From: UBA1479 sp048263775
GTDB lineage: Bacteria; Pseudomonadota; Alphaproteobacteria; Rhodospirillales; Casp-alpha2
Direction: 5' to 3'
Length of the DNA stretch: 64,000 nucleotides
Assembly: GCA_048263775.1 (NCBI GenBank)
Contig: JBLXDU010000013.1
Coordinates: 43,367 to 107,366 of the forward strand
In this document: positions 30,600-39,671 of the stretch, piece after piece
Position numbering within the stretch: the stretch's first letter is position 1
Layout of the letters: each line of letters opens with the position of its first letter
Position numbers and translations under genes: made by a program
The notes under the pieces: generated by a model
What the model was told of the DNA's origin: nothing
The model's database searches: none
Seen by the model: only the letters and a program-made list of their open reading frames with translations

Positions 30600-30731
30600 T
30601 ACCCCGCAGAAGAGGCCCGGCGGTCACTCCCCAACTCCCCAACCTTCCCCCCAGCCGCCGGGCCTCACCCCAACGACCGATTGAGGTCACTCCGCTTAAG
30701 GCCCCCGGGTTCCCCACCTGGGGGCCTTTTG
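30600..30731 (+). ncRNA. Candidate small RNA with a C-rich loop
   Basis: A perfect 12-bp stem, GAGGCCCGGCGG (30612-30623) with CCGCCGGGCCTC (30655-30666), exposes a 31-base loop almost without G that contains CTCCCC twice and TTCCCCCC. After a short linker comes a strong terminator (30698-30730), whose own loop also shows TTCCCC. This two-hairpin layout with anti-Shine-Dalgarno-like loops resembles alphaproteobacterial sRNAs such as the CcsR/cuckoo type, which also sit downstream of a small gene. Boundaries are approximate. Confidence 0.55.
30698..30730 (+). terminator. Rho-independent terminator
   Basis: AAGGCCCCC (30698-30706) pairs with GGGGGCCTT (30720-30728) and runs into TTTT (30727-30730). 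It ends the transcript carrying the 35-residue peptide and the C-rich hairpin. Confidence 0.8.
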
Positions 30732-30852
30732 CCGTTCTCGATTGATTTCGCTGCGGTCAACTTGTTGTCAGCATCGGCTGTTAGTATCCGCCGCAAATCA
30801 TGTTGAGCACCTAACAAGGGTGCCTTGAGGGAAAATTGAAAATCACCGCGGC

Positions 30853-30866
30853 GGCGCATGTGCGCC
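30853..30866. promoter_or_regulatory. 14-bp perfect palindrome before the RTX gene
   Basis: GGCGCATGTGCGCC lies 40 bases upstream of the RTX start codon. It could be an operator or a leader hairpin; no promoter hexamers stand out around it. Confidence 0.3.
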
Positions 30867-30905
30867 GGGCGTATCCCTGCATGAAGACAATAATCGAGCA
30901 CCCCC

Positions 30906-33900
30906 ATGTTTTTTATGAAATTTATCGCAGCCTTTTTGGCGAGATTCTCCCCGCCGGCTTCCAATTACGGAAGCCGTGGCGATGACGTCATCACGGGCGG
31001 CGACGGCCGCGACAAGATTTATGGCCGCGACGGGGACGATACGCTCGACGGCGCCGGTGGCGACGACAGGATCTATGGCGGCAACGGCGACGACGTGATC
31101 GAGGGCGGGTCCGGCAATGACCATGTCCATGGCGACCGTGGCGACGACATCGTGTCGGGCGGGTCGGGCAATGATCATGTCGACGGCGGCAGCGGCAATG
31201 ACGTGCTGTCCGGGGGCACCGGCAATGACCATATCGATGGCGGCAGCGGCAACGACGATATTGATGGCGGCGACGGACGCGACCTGGTGCATGCCGGCAG
31301 CGGCAATGACGTTGTCAACGGCGGAAGCGGCGACGACCACCTGCATGGCGACAGCGGCAACGATGTCGTCAACGGTGGCGACGGACGGGATTTCGTCGAT
31401 GGCGACCGTGGCGACGATATCGTTTCCGGCGGTGCCGGCAGCGACCACGTGAAGGGTGGCAAGGGCGACGACACCGCCATCTACGTGATGGGCGACAACG
31501 CCGGCAGCCGCGACACTTATGAAGGCGGCAAGGGCGTGGACACCCTGCGCCTGGACCTGACCCAGGCCGAATGGCTGCGCGCCGACGTGCAGCGCGACGT
31601 CCGCGATTATCTGGAATTCATCAACGATCACACGGGCCGCCGGGGCGAAGCCGACGGCAAGTGGTTCACGTTCTCGGCCTTCGGCCTGAAGGCCAAGGAA
31701 TTCGAAAACCTGAAGGTCGTCGTCGACGGGATTGAGATCGACCCCACGGACCAAGGCGTGATCGCGAACGACGACGCCTTCGTGACGGCGGGCGAGGATG
31801 CCGCGGTGTCCGGCTCTGTCCTGGACAACGACTTGGTGCCCGATCTGCCTGCCTCGGCCACGCTGATCAGCGGCCCGGCCCAGGGCAGCCTGATCTTCAA
31901 CGCCGACGGCACCTTTACCTACGATCCGGGCAATGCCTTCAACCACCTGGGCGATGGCGAAACGGCTGTCGAAACGTTTACCTACCGCGTGACCGACGCG
32001 GACGGTGACGCCGACGAAGGCCTGGTCACCATCACCATCACCGGCACCAACGACGGCCCCGTGGCCGCCGCCGACGTGATCGCGGGCGGGGTCGAGGACA
32101 CGGTCCTGGTCATCCCGGCGGGCGATCTTTTGGCCAACGATACGGACGCGGATGCCAATGACACGCTGACCATCAGCGCCGTCGGCACCCCCCAGGGCGG
32201 CACGGTCGCCCTGGACGGCAACGGCGACGTGGTGTTCACGCCCGCCCCGAACTATTCCGGCCCGGCCAGTTTCTCCTATACCGTGGTGGACGGCGCGGGC
32301 GCCCAGTCCACCGCCACCGTCACCTTCGAGATCGAGGCCACCGCCGACCAGCCGGTCCTGACGGTTCAGGACGTGTCCGGCCAGGCGGGGCAGCCCGTTG
32401 TGCTCGACATCGCCGCGGCCTTGACCGACACGGACGGCTCGGAAGTTCTCAGCCTGACCCTGTCCGGCCTGCCGGCAGGCAGCCTGCTTTCCGCCGGCAC
32501 GGCCAACGCCAACGGTACCTTTACCCTGGCGCCCGGCGATCTGGCCGGCCTGACGCTGACCCCGCCCTCGGGCATTTCCGGCGACGTTACGGTTCAGGTT
32601 ACGGCGACCGCCACGGAACAATCCAACGGTGCCAGTGCCGCCGTCACCACGGCCTTCATCCTGACCCTGCCGGTGGCCAATCAGGCGCCCGATGACATCG
32701 CGCTCGATAACAGCCATGTTTTGGAAAACGAAAAGGGCTGGGTGGTCGGCTCCCTGAGCGTCAGCGATCCCGATGCGGGCGACAGCCATGTCCTGGCGGT
32801 CAGCGACGCGCGGTTCGAGATCGTCGCGGGGCAATTGAAGCTGAAAGACGGCATCGCACTTGATTTCGAGGCCACTCCTTCGGTGTCCGTCGACGTCACT
32901 GCGACGGACGCGGGCGGGCTCAGCCGCACGGAAACCTTTGTCATCACGGTCGATGACGTGCCCGACACGGCGACCCAGGGAAGCGATCTGCTGATCGGTT
33001 CGTCCGGTGACGACGTCATCAACGGCCTTGGCGGCGACGATACGATTTATGGGCTCGGCGGCAATGACCAGTTGATCGGCGGCGCCGGCGACGACTCCCT
33101 ATACGGCGGTGCCGGCAATGACGAATTGATCGGCGGCACGGGGGACAACGTCCTCGACGGTGGCGACGGCGACGACATCCTGCGCGGCGGTAACGGCAAC
33201 AACACGGTGCTGGCCGGTGCGGGTAACGACGAAGTCTTCCTGGGCGACGGCGACAACTATGTCGACGGTGGCGACGGCGACGACATCGTCGAAGCCGGGG
33301 AATTCGGCAACGGCGACAACGAACTGATCGGCGGTGCCGGGGATGACGATCTATCCGCGGGCGACGGCGACAACCGCGTGTTCGCGGGCATCGGCAACGA
33401 CATCGTCGATCTGGGCGACGGCGACAATTACGTCGAAGGCGGCGACGGCGACGACGAAATCCTGGTCGGCGATGGCGACAACGTGATCCATGGCGGCGCC
33501 GGGGGAGACCTGATCGACGGGCTGAACGGCGACAACACGATCTATGGTGATGACGGCGACGATCTTGTCATTGTCGATGACGGCGACAACCGCATCTTCG
33601 GTGGGGCCGGCAATGACGATCTGGATGCCGGCGACGGCGACAATTACATCGAAGGCGGTGACGGCGACGACATCATCATCGTCGGCGACGGCGATAACGA
33701 AATCTACGGCGGCGCCGGGGACGACGACATCGAAACCGGGTACGGCGAAAACTATATCGACGCCGGTGACGGCGACGATTTCGTAACCCTGGACGACGGC
33801 GGCGCCATCGTGTTCGGCGGTGCCGGCGACGACGATATCTGGGCCTATGGCGGCGACAATGTGATTGACGCCGGTGACGGCGACGACATCGTGGAAACAG

Positions 33901-34283
33901 GCGACGGCGACGACACCATCACTGGCGGCCTGGGTCAGGACATTCTGATCGGCGGCGAAGGCCGGGATGTGTTCATCTACCGCTCGGCCGATGAATCCGG
34001 CGCCGGGGCGGCGCTGCGCGACGTGATCGAGGACTTCGACGCAGGCACCGCAGGGGATTCCGTCGATATTCTCGATTTCTCAAGCTTCGTGACCGGTGTG
34101 TTCGCCTTCCTGGGTGACGAGACCAATGCCTTCGACGGCGGCGGGAACACCCAGGCACGGTTCAACGACCAGACCAAGATTCTGGAAATTGATGCCGACG
34201 GTGACGCCCAGGTCGACATGGAGATCGAGCTGACGGACACCGACGGCGCGGCCCTGGACGACAGCGACTTCAACGTCACCTGA
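30906..34283 (+). CDS. Giant RTX calcium-binding protein (type I secreted, adhesin-like)
   Basis: A 1125-residue acidic repeat protein. Residues about 20-188 are a first block of RTX nonapeptides (GGxGxDxUx: GGSGNDHVDGGSGNDVLSGG). Residues about 283-685 form tandem cadherin/Ig-like VCBS-type domains (ANDDAFVTAGEDAAVSGSVL; GDADEGLVTITITGTNDGP; NQAPDDIALDNSHVLENE). Residues about 691-1018 are a second, longer RTX block, largely of the form GDGDNxUxGGDGDD. The C terminus (GRDVFIYRSADE...DVIEDF...ILDFSSF) is the usual RTX-terminal fold before a C-terminal type I secretion signal. It should bind many Ca ions and fold outside the cell. No lipase, protease or haemolysin domain is seen, so a surface or matrix role is inferred. 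ATG 30915 is an alternative start. No T1SS genes are in the window. Confidence 0.88.
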   Translation: MFFMKFIAAFLARFSPPASNYGSRGDDVITGGDGRDKIYGRDGDDTLDGAGGDDRIYGGNGDDVIEGGSGNDHVHGDRGDDIVSGGSGNDHVDGGSGNDVLSGGTGNDHIDGGSGNDDIDGGDGRDLVHAGSGNDVVNGGSGDDHLHGDSGNDVVNGGDGRDFVDGDRGDDIVSGGAGSDHVKGGKGDDTAIYVMGDNAGSRDTYEGGKGVDTLRLDLTQAEWLRADVQRDVRDYLEFINDHTGRRGEADGKWFTFSAFGLKAKEFENLKVVVDGIEIDPTDQGVIANDDAFVTAGEDAAVSGSVLDNDLVPDLPASATLISGPAQGSLIFNADGTFTYDPGNAFNHLGDGETAVETFTYRVTDADGDADEGLVTITITGTNDGPVAAADVIAGGVEDTVLVIPAGDLLANDTDADANDTLTISAVGTPQGGTVALDGNGDVVFTPAPNYSGPASFSYTVVDGAGAQSTATVTFEIEATADQPVLTVQDVSGQAGQPVVLDIAAALTDTDGSEVLSLTLSGLPAGSLLSAGTANANGTFTLAPGDLAGLTLTPPSGISGDVTVQVTATATEQSNGASAAVTTAFILTLPVANQAPDDIALDNSHVLENEKGWVVGSLSVSDPDAGDSHVLAVSDARFEIVAGQLKLKDGIALDFEATPSVSVDVTATDAGGLSRTETFVITVDDVPDTATQGSDLLIGSSGDDVINGLGGDDTIYGLGGNDQLIGGAGDDSLYGGAGNDELIGGTGDNVLDGGDGDDILRGGNGNNTVLAGAGNDEVFLGDGDNYVDGGDGDDIVEAGEFGNGDNELIGGAGDDDLSAGDGDNRVFAGIGNDIVDLGDGDNYVEGGDGDDEILVGDGDNVIHGGAGGDLIDGLNGDNTIYGDDGDDLVIVDDGDNRIFGGAGNDDLDAGDGDNYIEGGDGDDIIIVGDGDNEIYGGAGDDDIETGYGENYIDAGDGDDFVTLDDGGAIVFGGAGDDDIWAYGGDNVIDAGDGDDIVETGDGDDTITGGLGQDILIGGEGRDVFIYRSADESGAGAALRDVIEDFDAGTAGDSVDILDFSSFVTGVFAFLGDETNAFDGGGNTQARFNDQTKILEIDADGDAQVDMEIELTDTDGAALDDSDFNVT

Positions 34284-34462
34284 TCGATCGTCACCGAGCG
34301 ATCGACGCCTGCATTAGGATTCCTTGGGCGCGCGTTAAACAAATCTCGCTTGCGGCACAGGCGTGGTTGGGGCCCAATTACGGCCTGGGACTGGCTGGAA
34401 CAGGCCCGTCCGCGTAGAATTCCGGAAAACCGGAACATCCGCACGATCCTAGGGAGGAATCC

Positions 34463-35317
34463 ATGCCGAAACTGTTGTCGGAACAACAGGTTAATCAGTT
34501 TCAAGAGGACGGCTACGTCGCGCCCGTTCCCATCATGTCGGCGGACGAGGCGTTGTCCTATCGCCGTCGCTTCGAAGCCTATGAAGAGGCTCAGGGCGGC
34601 TGGTATGAACTGTCCAAGGGGCAGAAGCTATACCTGCTGCAGACCTGGGCGGCGGAACTGGTATCCCATCCGAAAATTCTCGACGCGGTCGAAGACGTGC
34701 TCGGTCCCGATATCCTGGCCTGGGGTTGCTCGCTGTTTGTGAAGGACGCGCACGATCCTGGCTTCGTGTCCTGGCATCAGGACGCGACCTATTGGGGGCT
34801 GTCCAAGCCCGACGTGCTGACCGCCTGGGTTGCCCTGTCACCGGCGACGGTGGAAGCCGGTTGCATGAAGGTCGTGCCCGGCAGCCACAAATGGAGTCAG
34901 GTCGCCCACCGCGACACCCTGGACAAGCACAACCTTCTGACCCGGGGCCAGGAACTGGCGGTCGAGGTCAACGAGGACGAGTCGGCCTACATGCCGCTCA
35001 ACCCCGGCGAGGTGTCACTGCACCACGTGCTGATCGCCCATGCTTCGACCCCCAACACCACGGACGACCGGCGCATCGGCTTTGCCATCCGTTACATCCG
35101 TCCCGACGTGTCACAGGTCAATGCCGACAAGGATTGCGCTTGGTTGGTGCGTGGGCAGGATAATCACGGCAACTTCATCCATGAAACCCCGCCCGACGCG
35201 GACATGGACGAGGCGGCGTTGGCCGAATACGCGCGCATCATGAAGCTGCGCCAGAGCATCCTGTACAAGGGTGTTCAAGGCAAACCGGCCCATACGGACC
35301 TGACTGCCGCAGGGTAA
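34463..35317 (+). CDS. Phytanoyl-CoA dioxygenase (PhyH) family protein
   Basis: A 284-residue Fe(II)/2-oxoglutarate-dependent oxygenase. The HxD metal motif is in SWHQDATYWG, the distal His in LHHVLIAHASTPN, and the 2-oxoglutarate Arg in DRRIGFAIRYI. GCMKVVPGSH is a typical PhyH segment. GGGAGG lies before the ATG. Members hydroxylate diverse small molecules, including natural-product and phosphonate substrates; this one cannot be assigned. It stands alone between the RTX gene and the CoA-transferase gene. Confidence 0.85.
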   Translation: MPKLLSEQQVNQFQEDGYVAPVPIMSADEALSYRRRFEAYEEAQGGWYELSKGQKLYLLQTWAAELVSHPKILDAVEDVLGPDILAWGCSLFVKDAHDPGFVSWHQDATYWGLSKPDVLTAWVALSPATVEAGCMKVVPGSHKWSQVAHRDTLDKHNLLTRGQELAVEVNEDESAYMPLNPGEVSLHHVLIAHASTPNTTDDRRIGFAIRYIRPDVSQVNADKDCAWLVRGQDNHGNFIHETPPDADMDEAALAEYARIMKLRQSILYKGVQGKPAHTDLTAAG

Positions 35318-35423
35318 TCGCCGGTTTAGCGTTTCATTTCGCCGACACGGTCTTTGCCTGTGCAGATCGGGGGTGTAGCATGCGTCACGTACAGTCCCCG
35401 CCTGCATCCCAACGGAAACATCC

Positions 35424-36662
35424 ATGACCGAACCCACCACTCGACCCGCCGGCCCTTTGGCGGGAATTCGCATCCTCGACATGACCCGCATCCTGGCGGG
35501 CCCGACCTGCGCCCAGCTGCTGGGCGATCTGGGCGCCGACGTGATCAAGATCGAACGCCCCGGCGTCGGCGACGACACGCGCAGTTGGGGACCGCCGTTC
35601 CTGACGGCCGAAGACGGCGGCGATTTGGATGAAAGCGCCTATTACCTGGCGGTCAATCGCAACAAGCGTTCGGTCACGGTCGATTTCTCACGGCCCGAGG
35701 GCGTGGCCCTGATCAAGCGGCTTCTGAAACATTGCGACGTGATGGCCCATAACCTGAAGGTCGGCGGGCTGGAGAAATTCGGCCTCGGCTATGCGGACCT
35801 GAAGGATGAGTTTCCGGGCCTGGTCTACTGCCATATCTCCGGCTTCGGCGAGACGGGCCCCTATGCCAAGCGGCCGGGCTATGACGCCCTGGCCCAGGCC
35901 ATGGGCGGGATCATGTCCCTGACCGGCAGCCCGGATGGGGAGCCCGTGCGCGTCGGCGTCGGCATTTCCGACATCATGTGCGGCATGTATGCCTCGACCG
36001 CGATCCTGGCGGCACTGCGCCACCGCGACAAGACGGGCCAGGGCCAGAACATCGACCTTGGTTTGCTTGATACCACGGTCGCCTGGGCATCTAACGAGGC
36101 GTTGAACTATTTCACCTCGGGCCAGCTGCCCAAGCGGCGGGGCAACCAGCACGCCAACATCGTGCCCTATCAAGTGTTCCCGACCAAGGACGGCTATTTC
36201 TATCTGGCCGCCGGCAATGACGGGCAGTATTCCCGGTTCTGTGAATTCGCGGGCGTGCCCGAACTGGCGACCGATCCGCGCTACGACACCAATCCGAAGC
36301 GCTTGGTTAACCGGGATGAACTGGTCGCCAAGCTGGAACAGGTCACGCCGAAAAAGACCACCCAGGAATGGATCGAGGGCTTGGAACAGCGCAACGTGCC
36401 CGCCGCCCCGGTCTACAATCTGGAACAGACCTTCAGCGATCCGCAGATCAAGCATCGCGAGATGAAGATCGAAATGGACCAGCCCTTGGCGAAAGACGGC
36501 AAGGTTGCCCTTTTGGGCAACCCCATCAAGTTGTCGGAAACACCCGTCAGCTATCGCCGCCCACCACCGACCTTGGGCCAGCATACGGACGAAGTTCTGG
36601 CCGAACTTCTGGACCTGAGCGACGAAGACCGCGCCAAGCTGCGCGGCGACGGGCTGATTTAA
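35424..36662 (+). CDS. CoA-transferase family III (CaiB/BaiF)
   Basis: A 412-residue class III CoA-transferase that moves CoA between carboxylic acids through an aspartyl-CoA intermediate. Diagnostic segments are GIRILDMTRILAGPTCAQLLGDLGADVIKIERP, the catalytic Asp region around NLKVGGLEKFGL and the SGFGETGPYAKRPGYD stretch, then the GQHTDEVLAELL tail. It is followed after 17 bases by an acyl-CoA dehydrogenase gene, so the two likely serve one acid-activation and oxidation pathway. The acids involved are not known. Confidence 0.9.
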   Translation: MTEPTTRPAGPLAGIRILDMTRILAGPTCAQLLGDLGADVIKIERPGVGDDTRSWGPPFLTAEDGGDLDESAYYLAVNRNKRSVTVDFSRPEGVALIKRLLKHCDVMAHNLKVGGLEKFGLGYADLKDEFPGLVYCHISGFGETGPYAKRPGYDALAQAMGGIMSLTGSPDGEPVRVGVGISDIMCGMYASTAILAALRHRDKTGQGQNIDLGLLDTTVAWASNEALNYFTSGQLPKRRGNQHANIVPYQVFPTKDGYFYLAAGNDGQYSRFCEFAGVPELATDPRYDTNPKRLVNRDELVAKLEQVTPKKTTQEWIEGLEQRNVPAAPVYNLEQTFSDPQIKHREMKIEMDQPLAKDGKVALLGNPIKLSETPVSYRRPPPTLGQHTDEVLAELLDLSDEDRAKLRGDGLI

Positions 36663-36679
36663 CAAAGGGGGATTCCACC

Positions 36680-37882
36680 ATGTTCGACCTGACCGACGCC
36701 CAGAAAGACCTGCGTGACAAGGCCCGCCGACTGGCCGAAGGGCCCATCGCCGAGCGCGCCGCCGAGGTCGATCGTACCGAGGAATACCCCTGGGACAACG
36801 TGGCGTTGCTGAAGGGCGCCGGGTTCATGGGCATGACCATCCCCGAAGCCTACGGCGGGCAGGGCCGGTCGTTCCTGGATGCCGTGCTGGTGGTCGAGGA
36901 AATGGCCAAGCACTGCGGTGTCACCGGGCGCATCGTGGTCGAAGCCAACATGGGGGCGATTTCCTCTGTCATGCGCTATGGCTCCGAGGAGCAGAAGAAG
37001 CTTTGCGCCGAACATGTGCTGGCCGGTGACAAACCCGCCATCTGCATCACCGAACCCAACGCCGGCAGCGCCGCCACCGATATGACGACCCGCGCCGACA
37101 AGGTCGGGGACAAATACATCATCAACGGCACCAAGCACTGGATCACCGGCGGCGGCGTGTCCAAGGTTCACCTGATCTTTGCCCGCGTGTTCGAAAACGG
37201 TGAGGAACAGGGCATCGGCGGTTTTCTTGCCATCCGCAACGAGCATCCGGGACTGATCATCGGCACCCGCGAACCGGCCATGGGCCTGCGCGGCATCCCG
37301 GAATGTCAGGTTCGTTTCAAGGATCTGGAAGTCCATGAATCCATGGCCCTGATCCCGCCCCAGGGCATCCGCCGGGGCTTCGCCGGCCTGATGACGGCCT
37401 ATAACTCGCAGCGCGTGGGTGCCGGCACGGTGGCGCTGGGCATCGCCCAGGGGGCCTATGAAAAGGCTTTGGCTTACGCCCAGGAACGCGAACAGTTCGG
37501 CCGTCCCATCGCCGAATTCCAGGGCCTGCAATGGATGCTGGTCGACATGTCGACCCAGATCACGGCGGCGCAGACGCTGATCTACCGCGCCGCCGCCAGT
37601 GCCGAAACGGACCAGTCCGGCTTCCCCGACATGACGCTCGCCGCCCAGGCCAAGATCTTCACCTCGGAAATGGCCATCAAGGTGACGTCCGAGGCCCTTC
37701 AGGTGTTCGGCGCCATGGGCTATTCCCGCAACCTGCCCATGGAGCGCATGTACCGCGACGCCCGCATGTTCACCATCGGCGGCGGCACCGCACAGGTCCT
37801 GCGCAACATGGTGGCGACTCAGATCTTGGGCCGGAAGCTGCCGCAGACCCGCGACGGCTATCAGAAGCTGGCGGAAAAGTAG
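36680..37882 (+). CDS. Acyl-CoA dehydrogenase
   Basis: A 400-residue flavoenzyme that introduces the alpha-beta double bond into an acyl-CoA and feeds electrons to ETF. Segments typical of the family are TEPNAGSAATDMTTRA (FAD/substrate loop), GTKHWITGGGVSKV, EREQFGRPIAEFQGLQWMLVDM and the C-terminal QVFGAMGYSRNLPMERMYRDARMFTIGGGTAQ. ATG 36680 follows a GGGG-rich site; the longer frame overlaps the CoA-transferase. It is coupled with that gene, and chain length or branched preference is unknown. Confidence 0.92.
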   Translation: MFDLTDAQKDLRDKARRLAEGPIAERAAEVDRTEEYPWDNVALLKGAGFMGMTIPEAYGGQGRSFLDAVLVVEEMAKHCGVTGRIVVEANMGAISSVMRYGSEEQKKLCAEHVLAGDKPAICITEPNAGSAATDMTTRADKVGDKYIINGTKHWITGGGVSKVHLIFARVFENGEEQGIGGFLAIRNEHPGLIIGTREPAMGLRGIPECQVRFKDLEVHESMALIPPQGIRRGFAGLMTAYNSQRVGAGTVALGIAQGAYEKALAYAQEREQFGRPIAEFQGLQWMLVDMSTQITAAQTLIYRAAASAETDQSGFPDMTLAAQAKIFTSEMAIKVTSEALQVFGAMGYSRNLPMERMYRDARMFTIGGGTAQVLRNMVATQILGRKLPQTRDGYQKLAEK

Positions 37883-37979
37883 GGCCGCCACCCTCCGGTA
37901 AACTTCCCGCGAGGGCCCTCGTCAGAGGCCTCCGGCGTCCTATATGATCGGGGACGCTCTCAATAGGTGGAAACGTAAG

Positions 37980-38378
37980 ATGACCGGCAAGATCGAAAAG
38001 TCCGACGCCGAATGGCGTCAGCAACTGACCGACGAGCAGTACAAGGTGACCCGCCTGAAGGGCACGGAACGCGCCTTTACCGGCAAGTACCATGACGAGA
38101 AGGCGCCCGGCACCTATGTCTGCATCTGCTGTGGCGAGCCGTTGTTTTCATCCGACACCAAGTTCGACAGCGGCACCGGCTGGCCCAGCTATTACCAGCC
38201 GGTCAGCAAGGACGCCGTGGCCGAGCACGAGGACGTCAGTTTCTTCATGCGCCGGGTCGAAGTCGTCTGCGCGAAATGTGACGCCCATCTGGGCCATGTG
38301 TTTCCGGACGGGCCGGAGCCCACGGGCCAGCGCTATTGCATCAACTCGGCGTCCCTGGTCCTGAAGCCCAAGGAATAG
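37980..38378 (+). CDS. msrB: Peptide-methionine (R)-S-oxide reductase
   Basis: A 132-residue repair enzyme that reduces methionine-R-sulfoxide in proteins. The zinc site is formed by CICC and CAKC pairs; the catalytic Cys is in GQRYCINSASL, and GTGWPSYYQP and HLGHVFPDGP are family signatures. AGGTGG 9-14 bases upstream supports ATG 37980. It uses thioredoxin as reductant in characterised homologues. It is a single-domain form without MsrA fusion. Confidence 0.96.
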   Translation: MTGKIEKSDAEWRQQLTDEQYKVTRLKGTERAFTGKYHDEKAPGTYVCICCGEPLFSSDTKFDSGTGWPSYYQPVSKDAVAEHEDVSFFMRRVEVVCAKCDAHLGHVFPDGPEPTGQRYCINSASLVLKPKE

Positions 38379-38567
38379 CCCCCGCGGCCCCCTGGTTTCG
38401 AGGGGCTGCCGCGCGTGGATCGCATGGCGGGAATCGATGACGGCTTATAGCCAAAAGCCGACTTTTGGAGTACCTGTTCGGGCGTAATGTCGTGTGCGGA
38501 ATGCCGCCGGCCCGGGCCCGGCCCTCCGCTGATTGATACGCCCCTTGAAAGTCGTGCAGGTTCCACC

Positions 38568-39671
38568 GTGATCCGCAACGCCACCTTGGAAGATGTTCCG
38601 GTCCTCGCGGATCTGGAACGGCAATGCTTCGACACCGACCGGTTGTCGCCGCGCAACTTCCGTTATCTGCTGACGCATGGTAACGCGTCCCTCATTGTCG
38701 ACGAGGAGGCGGGGGCCATCACCGGCTACAGTCTGGTTCTGTTTCACCGCAACACGTCGATGGCGCGTCTCTATTCCTTCGCGGTCCTGCCCGACCGCCG
38801 GCGCGGCGGCATTGCGCGGGCATTGCTTGCGGAATCGGAAAAGATCGCCGTGGAAAACGCCTTCGTCACCATGCGGCTGGAGGTGCGCAAGGACAACGCT
38901 CGTGCCCATGCCTTTTACGAAAAGGCCGGCTACCGCGCGTTTTCAACCTACCCCGACTATTACGAAGACCATGTCGATGCCGTGCGCATGGAAAAGGCCC
39001 TGGCCCCGCATCTGTCGGCCGAGGACGCGCCCGTCCCCTATTACGCCCAGACCCTGGAATTCACCTGCGGCCCGGCCTGCCTGATGATGGCCATGAAGGC
39101 CCAGGAACCGGACCTGGAACTGGACCGTTCGTTCGAACTGCGCCTGTGGCGCGAGGCAACGACCATCTTCATGACCTCCGGGCACGGCGGCTGCGGGCCC
39201 TTCGGCCTGGCATTGTCGGCCTGGAAACGGGGCTTCGCCGTCAGCCTGTTCGTCAGCAAGGAACAGGCCCTGTTCGCCGACGGCGTGCGCAACGAGGAAA
39301 AGAAGGAAGTCATCCGCCTGGTGCAGGCCGATTTCCTGGAAGAGATCGGCAAAACCGATATTCAGCTCACTTACGCGCCGCCGCAGTTGTCGGACCTGCG
39401 CGAGAAGTTCGACGCCGGGTACTTCCCGATCGTTCTGGTCAGCGCCTACCGTCTGACGGGCTACAAGGCGCCCCATTGGATGGCCATCACCGGCTTTGAC
39501 GATCGCTTCGTTTATGTCCACGAACCTTACGTCGATACGGACGAGGGCGAGAGCGAAACGGTCTGTTTCGGGATTCCCATCCGTCTTGGCGAATTCGACC
39601 GCATGATGCGCTACGGCGGGTCAAAGCAATATGCGGTGGTTGTCATCGGCCCGAAAAAGAGGAGTGCCTGA
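38568..39671 (+). CDS. GNAT acetyltransferase fused to a C39-like peptidase domain
   Basis: About 367 residues. The first ~150 form a GNAT acetyltransferase (IRNATLEDVPVLADLERQ; acetyl-CoA loop in LPDRRRGGIARALL; FYEKAGYRAF). The rest (about 160-360) is a papain-like C39 domain: YYAQTLEFTCGPACLMMAM gives the Gln and catalytic Cys and PHWMAITGFD the catalytic His; the usual following Asp-Pro is HEP. The GTG start 38568 is preferred for its CAGG site and domain start; ATG 38487 gives an extra 27-residue Pro-rich leader. The stop overlaps the RimK-like start by one base. GNAT, papain-like peptidase and ATP-grasp associations are predicted in the literature to act in peptide synthesis or modification; the actual product is unknown. 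Confidence 0.8.
   Translation: MIRNATLEDVPVLADLERQCFDTDRLSPRNFRYLLTHGNASLIVDEEAGAITGYSLVLFHRNTSMARLYSFAVLPDRRRGGIARALLAESEKIAVENAFVTMRLEVRKDNARAHAFYEKAGYRAFSTYPDYYEDHVDAVRMEKALAPHLSAEDAPVPYYAQTLEFTCGPACLMMAMKAQEPDLELDRSFELRLWREATTIFMTSGHGGCGPFGLALSAWKRGFAVSLFVSKEQALFADGVRNEEKKEVIRLVQADFLEEIGKTDIQLTYAPPQLSDLREKFDAGYFPIVLVSAYRLTGYKAPHWMAITGFDDRFVYVHEPYVDTDEGESETVCFGIPIRLGEFDRMMRYGGSKQYAVVVIGPKKRSA

Noticed and set aside
30415..30684. Alternative frame overlapping the 35-residue peptide
   Set aside because: The GGAGG lies too close to its ATG and the product becomes Pro/Arg/Cys-rich nonsense over the RNA hairpin.
30843..32834. 663-codon minus-strand frame opposite the RTX gene
   Set aside because: Repeats on the plus strand make a repetitive antisense frame; no start site or family sequence supports it.
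30966..33960. Repeat arrays considered as CRISPR or minisatellite
   Set aside because: Repeats are in frame, codon-phased and encode RTX nonapeptides; spacing is not CRISPR-like.
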